This document shows positions 16,374-20,393 of a DNA stretch of 20,393 nt, piece by piece. Source of the stretch: Bondarzewia mesenterica (taxonomy: Eukaryota > Basidiomycota > Agaricomycetes > Russulales > Bondarzewiaceae). The position numbers and the translations under genes are program-made. The stretch covers positions 1 to 20,393 of the forward strand of contig SGPL01000577.1 in the NCBI GenBank assembly GCA_004802705.1, in the 5' to 3' direction. Under the pieces are notes generated by a model. The model was given only the letters and a program-made list of their open reading frames with translations. It was not told the origin of the DNA and did not search any database. Position 1 is the stretch's first letter, and each line of letters opens with the position of its first letter.

Positions 16374-18295
16374 GCCTCGCATGCCAACGGGGAACACACG
16401 CGTTTTTGGCATTAAGACAACTCAACAGAGTCCGGCCAGTCTGGCAGTGCTTTCTGTAGCGGAAACGTCGCAGCCTGCAGTCTTTTTGAGAGCACCGGCT
16501 TGGCCATACGCGTGCAACATAGTTACGACGCTCCCCGTGCAGAAGTTATGGCGCAAAAAGATGCAGTTGGCGAACGCATAGGGATATACCAGTCCGCTTG
16601 GGCCCATTGTGCACTCTCCAATGTAAGCCCAAAGATACTGTGTAAGTCATGGAACCTTCCAGCTCATTAAATCATACCCAAAAGCATGCGAGCAATCCGC
16701 AACGCGAGACTGAGCGCCAGCCGAGCAAGAAGAGATCCAGGCCGCGTGGCTGAGACGCACGCTGTTAATTAATGAAAGCTAACTTGAAGCCAATTCGTCG
16801 GAGGACGTATAGTACTAGTGAATCGTTAATTCCCTTTATGCCGATCGTGATATGCTCATATCATTCAGAACCGTCAAAGACTGTAACCTTGGTCTCTCGG
16901 TCTACCTTTGCGCCTTCTGTTCGTTTTAATGAGGCCTACGAGTCAGCCCGGCGAGTGAGACAAGCGAGACGTAGATGAAGCCTGAAGGAGCGTAGGTGCG
17001 GCAATAGTGTCAGTGTCGGCCGACGGCTGCGACAAATTTGCAAGTCAGAGACATCAAAATGAGAACTTAGCTTGAAGAAGAAAGATCGGATATCAACCGA
17101 CAACGTTGGTTGGGCGAATAACCGAGAGAATACTGGGAAAAAGAGCAAAGTGATGCGAGTCGACGTGGCATGGAAGCCTCCGAGTCCGCGATCCGAGTCA
17201 ATTGCGAGCAAGATGCAGACGAGATGCTTGCAATATGCTTCCCGCCTTGTTCATTAGCCGTGGGGCAGAATTGAATTGAATGCGTCATGACCATAGGCGA
17301 AATTAAAAATCGAACGCCGAATAAATGTATGTGGAATCCATTGAAGGCTAGCAGTAGCCAAGGTATTGGTTGCCTTTGGTGGAAAGCGAAGGAAGGTCAT
17401 ACATCGGGCTGGAGCGCTGAAGCTGAAGCTGGAGGCCCACAGAAGAGACCTTGGAAAACGATGTGTTGGAACTTGGGATTTCGATCGGCGCAGCAGACGA
17501 AGTTCGTCGTCCCGCGCGGTGACGTCCGAGTCGGCCGGCTATTCTGAACACCTACCGAAACTTCATCGTCGGCCTAAGCAAGAGCATCGGCTTTTATGAC
17601 TTTCTTGGAGTCCGCCTGGCGGACAATACAGTATGAGCGAGCGTAGGAATATACGATTGCCGATCCCGAGGTTGTGGCCAAGGTGAAGACGTCCTCACAA
17701 TTGGCGACGGAAGAGGGACCAAAAAACCTTGGTTCGTTCGATGCAATGGGGACCGCTTAGGCCGTCTGCTTTCTGAACTAGCTTTGGTGTCTCTTCTCGT
17801 TTTCTCCCATGACCTTGACTTCAATTCAAGTTTTAGTCCTCTTGCCGTTCTGCCTTGTGCGGCGTGTGGACAGACTGTAGGTCACCCAATACAAGTGCTC
17901 TTGAAGCCCCTCACTATCGCCCGTCAACGCCCGCTCCTGTCGACGAAAACACCCGCCTTCGACGGGATATACTCGTGCTTTTTCTATTTGTGCTTCCGTA
18001 CCCGCATACCCGTCCTCGGGTCAGACGCATGGGTATGTCGTGCACCACTGCCCTCGGACGCGGTACCTGCTGAAAATCTCTGTCCCCTTCTCCGTACATT
18101 CTGGAACGTTGTGCGGCTTCAGTCTCGATGAACGGATGATCACTCAGCTCTTGCACCGGGTGGGACTTGACAAAGGCAAATCGCGGAACACAAGAATGAA
18201 ACACGACAGGGATCCTTTTGCGGCTGCAACAGGGATGTGTTCAGGCTCACCCCGACCCTCTGTAGCATAGCGCCTCGGAAATACACCGTACATAC
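16374..18295. other. no recognisable gene
   Basis: Several frames of 60-115 codons exist on both strands, but none shows a family motif, a supported start or consistent splicing. The minus-strand frame 18204-17914 (MFHSCVPRFAFVKSHPVQEL and on) could be a downstream exon of the possible gene near 18.3-18.6 kb, but the phases do not match. TTAATTAA occurs near 16765. Confidence 0.4.
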
Positions 18296-18560
18296 CTCTA
18301 GACCGTCGACGTTGTCAATGTCCATATGTCCATTCCCGTCTGCCCTTCCCGTAACACCAATTATTGGTCTGATTCGAGTCTGTCAGACAGCGTCAGACCC
18401 GTCTCGCCCGCGTCGTGGCAGGTCACGTTTATTGAAGTCAAATTCGAGACCTCTTACCCAGCAACCATGTACATATTGACCCTCAAGCCCGTCATTTCTG
18501 TTTCAGTTGAAAAGGCCAAGCAAGACGGCAGGTCTATACGCATGAAGTCATGGGCGCACC
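18296..18560 (-). CDS. possible minus-strand exons of an unknown gene
   Basis: Minus strand 18560-18458 reads HDFMRIDLPSCLAF, STETEMTGLRVNMYMVAG. A GT..AG intron (18457-18369, GTAAGAG to AATCAG) joins it in phase to PIIGVTGRADGNGHMDID, NVDGLE at 18368-18296, which ends at a strong donor (GTATGT). Two open segments linked by a clean intron and followed by another donor suggest a real gene, possibly extending upstream to about 18920. The upstream and downstream connections are not in frame, and competing + strand frames of about 100 codons overlap. No family recognised. Confidence 0.25.
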
Positions 18561-19509
18561 GCCCCCGAATATTTAGATGGCCGACGAGCCCGCTGCCCGA
18601 GGATCACTGCCTGCTTGTGATGATCTAACGACTGATTTACGGCCTGTGGCGAGGACTGCGTGTGTGTCGGCAAATATCGTTGCATAACAGGACGCAACTG
18701 GGGATACATGGGCAGACCGTTAAAACCGACTCTTCGAGGGGGTCGGCGGAGACTCTCGGAGGCCCCGAGCCCCGACGCGTACCTGCTGTCAAAGAGTCTG
18801 CCGGAGGGGAAACACCATCAGATTTCGAAGACCATTTGAATCTGAGGGCCCGTCAGGTGGGTCCTGCCGAGACAACGAATCAGTGGCGGCGTTCTCAGAT
18901 CCTGGACCTTCCTAAAGGCGGTGAACGAGTTGAAGCTTGAAGCTTGAAGACAAAGGATTAGAAAAGGACTTGCGCAGGCTGTACATGGGCACAGGTTGGT
19001 CGAATTAGAGACAATTATGCAGAAGCCATATAATTGGAGGAAGGCTATGCCTGCGTAGAGTGCCTTTTTGGCTTCACTCTGTTGCTCTACGGTCCTCCAT
19101 CTTCTCTGTCATTATCAATGATGCCGGCACGGCCGAGGAATCCAGACTGACCATTTGGAGACTGAGATTCTGGTCGAAAAAAAATTGACCGACCGGCTTA
19201 CATTTGACAATGCGCAGGGATTGCAGTCAGTTCGTACAGCGCAGTAAACCCACCGGCCAATAGGCTGACGAGTTATAACGATTTTGTGCGGAATAGCAAA
19301 TCGAGCTGCATGGAAACGTGCCGATAGAGCGAAGCTGAGAAGCGTTGCTGGTTGCTGTTTGGGAGAACAAGCAGATGGATGGATGAGGGATCGGTAACGT
19401 ACAGTATCAGCATAGGCGCCAGAGTCCGTTCGCAGGCCCCTTTCTCTAATCCGCGCATCGCTCTTACCGAGAGAGGACGGTCCATTCAAAACACTGCATT
19501 CATCAGCTT
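18561..19509. other. no confident gene
   Basis: Minus strand frames near 18560-18830 (containing MYPQLRPVMQRYLP) and 18915-18820 (DSLSRQDPPDGPSDSNG, behind a CTTTAG acceptor) read like protein but cannot be joined to each other. A + strand frame of 92 codons overlaps them. 19000-19500 shows nothing coding. A CTTGAAG tandem pair is at about 18936. Confidence 0.35.
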
Positions 19510-19542
19510 CCAATTTCCCGCCAGACGTGCACATATATAAAG
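19510..19542 (+). promoter_or_regulatory. CCAAT and TATA boxes of the F-box gene
   Basis: CCAAT lies at 19510-19514 and TATATAAAG at 19534-19542, about 100 nt before the ATG at 19643. The order and spacing suit a basidiomycete core promoter with a short 5' leader. Confidence 0.55.
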
Positions 19543-19642
19543 ACATCGCAAATCACTCCCCTTTACCCCATTCTCTTCGCCGACATCGCCAGCGTACGCC
19601 TTTCGACTCCGTTGTACAAAGTAATTCAGCCGCCTCGACGCC

Positions 19643-20393
19643 ATGCATGCCCGCCCCACCCAGGACTTGCGGCCCTCTTTTGGCGACATGCCTGAGGAGC
19701 TCGTCGAGCGGATCCTCTTCTACGCACTTATCCCTCCCTTCTCTTCCCACTCCTCCTCCCGCCTCGCCTCGCTCCTCGTATGCCGCAAGTTCAACCGCAT
19801 CGGCACCCCTCACCTCTACCGCTCGCTCCGTATCCAAACTGCGCGATCCGCAAGCCTGCTAGCTCGGACCCTTACCTCGACTCCCGAGCTAGCCAGCTGC
19901 GTGAAACACATCTACGCCCGTGCATCGTTCGCCGCCCTCGGTGACGTCTTCCGCGCGTGCGCCGGCAAGAGATTGGACTTGCTGGATTTGACTCTGGATG
20001 CGGGCGTAGACGACGACGACGTTGTGCTGGGGAAGCAGTTCTGGGAGTGCTTGGGTGACGTGGACGTGAAGAGTCTGGTGCTCCGCAAGCGCGGGGCATA
20101 TCTGACTCAGGAACGACCGAAGGTCGTCATGCAATGCCTCGCAAAGGCGGTTCTTCGATGGCAGAACCTCGTACGTTATGCCGCACTGTGACCTCCAAAC
20201 GTGTTTCTCAGTCATTTTCCAGAATGCCGTCACCATCGCGTTCCGTCTGTCCGACCCCTCCCGGGCCCGCTCAGCTTCAGACGCAATTATGTACGGACCT
20301 CCAGCACCGTTGTCCGAGGTGGACGCCGACGCGCCGATCACGCTCCCCGTCGCTCTCTCGCTCTCCCGCAGCTTGCGCACCCTCCGCGCGGCG
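19643..20393 (+). CDS. F-box domain protein (3' end beyond window)
   Basis: The start is ATG 19643 (MHARPTQDLRP), the first in-frame ATG behind the TATA box. Exon 1 is 19643-20170 (176 codons). A 52-nt intron (20171-20222, GTACGT..TTTTCCAG) joins it in phase to exon 2, open to the window end (NAVTIAFRLSDPSRARS and on). Residues about 16-60 form an F-box: MPEELVERILFYAL, then a Ser-rich loop, then LASLLVCRKFNRIGTPHLY, RSLRI, matching the LPxELxxxIL..L..VCRxFxxxxxPxLYxxLxI pattern of basidiomycete F-box proteins. The rest shows regularly spaced Leu/Asp segments (LLDLTLDAG, VKSLVLRKR), as in LRR-like substrate-binding parts. Expected role: substrate adaptor of an SCF ubiquitin ligase, binding Skp1 through the F-box. 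The target is unknown. GC-rich third positions and an intact frame contrast with the decayed sequence to the left. Confidence 0.85.

Noticed and set aside
17784..18131. 115-codon + strand frame
   Set aside because: No motif, and it overlaps an equally long minus-strand frame; coding evidence does not favour it.

Overview
This window looks like accessory, repeat-rich DNA from a filamentous basidiomycete, probably a mushroom-forming Agaricomycete. The signs are dense introns of about 50-90 nt with GT..AG (sometimes GC..AG) ends and CTNAC-like branch sites, eukaryotic TATA/CCAAT promoters, an F-box gene, and gene families I associate with mushrooms. No tRNA, rRNA, CRISPR or bacterial operon was seen. 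Family names come from reading translated motifs only; no database search was possible.

Layout. (1) 0.6-1.5 kb: two broken pieces of unrelated enzymes lie head to tail on the + strand, the NAD(P)-binding part of a short-chain dehydrogenase/reductase and the C-terminal exons of a GH1 beta-glucosidase whose catalytic Glu reads as Lys. (2) 2.19-6.42 kb: a roughly 16-exon + strand gene of about 1,100 codons with N-terminal Cys/His motifs, a Ser/Pro-rich middle and a C-terminal end resembling a HECT ubiquitin-ligase tail. It carries one in-frame TAG and one apparent frameshift and is peppered with N bases, as expected of a collapsed multicopy sequence. (3) 6.8-10.45 kb: two diverged arms of the same roughly 0.7-0.85 kb sequence in inverted orientation. 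Each arm has an outward-facing gene or remnant and an inner GC-rich minisatellite. Between them, on the minus strand, lie adjoining fragments of a tRNA m5C methyltransferase (Trm4/NCL1/NSUN2 family) and a 6-phosphofructokinase, both still holding introns. This is the most interesting object here: it looks like an inverted-repeat element that has captured host gene pieces. (4) 10.5-11.9 kb: scattered exon-like pieces of unknown origin. (5) 11.9-14.7 kb: an unrecognised three-exon gene with a GC-AG intron and one in-frame TGA, followed by a 139-codon His-rich ORF. (6) 14.7-16.4 kb: no gene; an AT-rich tract of CTATA-type motifs and, further on, AATAAA followed by A23, like a retroposed 3' end. 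(7) 16.4-19.5 kb: mostly no recognisable gene, with a possible minus-strand spliced frame near 18.3-18.6 kb. (8) 19.64 kb to the end: an apparently intact, 3'-truncated F-box gene with CCAAT and TATA boxes.

The F-box gene is the only clearly healthy host gene. Most of the rest reads as a graveyard or assembly ground of mobile and duplicated sequence in which pieces of at least four metabolic or RNA-modification genes (SDR, GH1, PFK, Trm4) have been copied at DNA level and then decayed. Several of the lesions fit C:G to T:A transitions.
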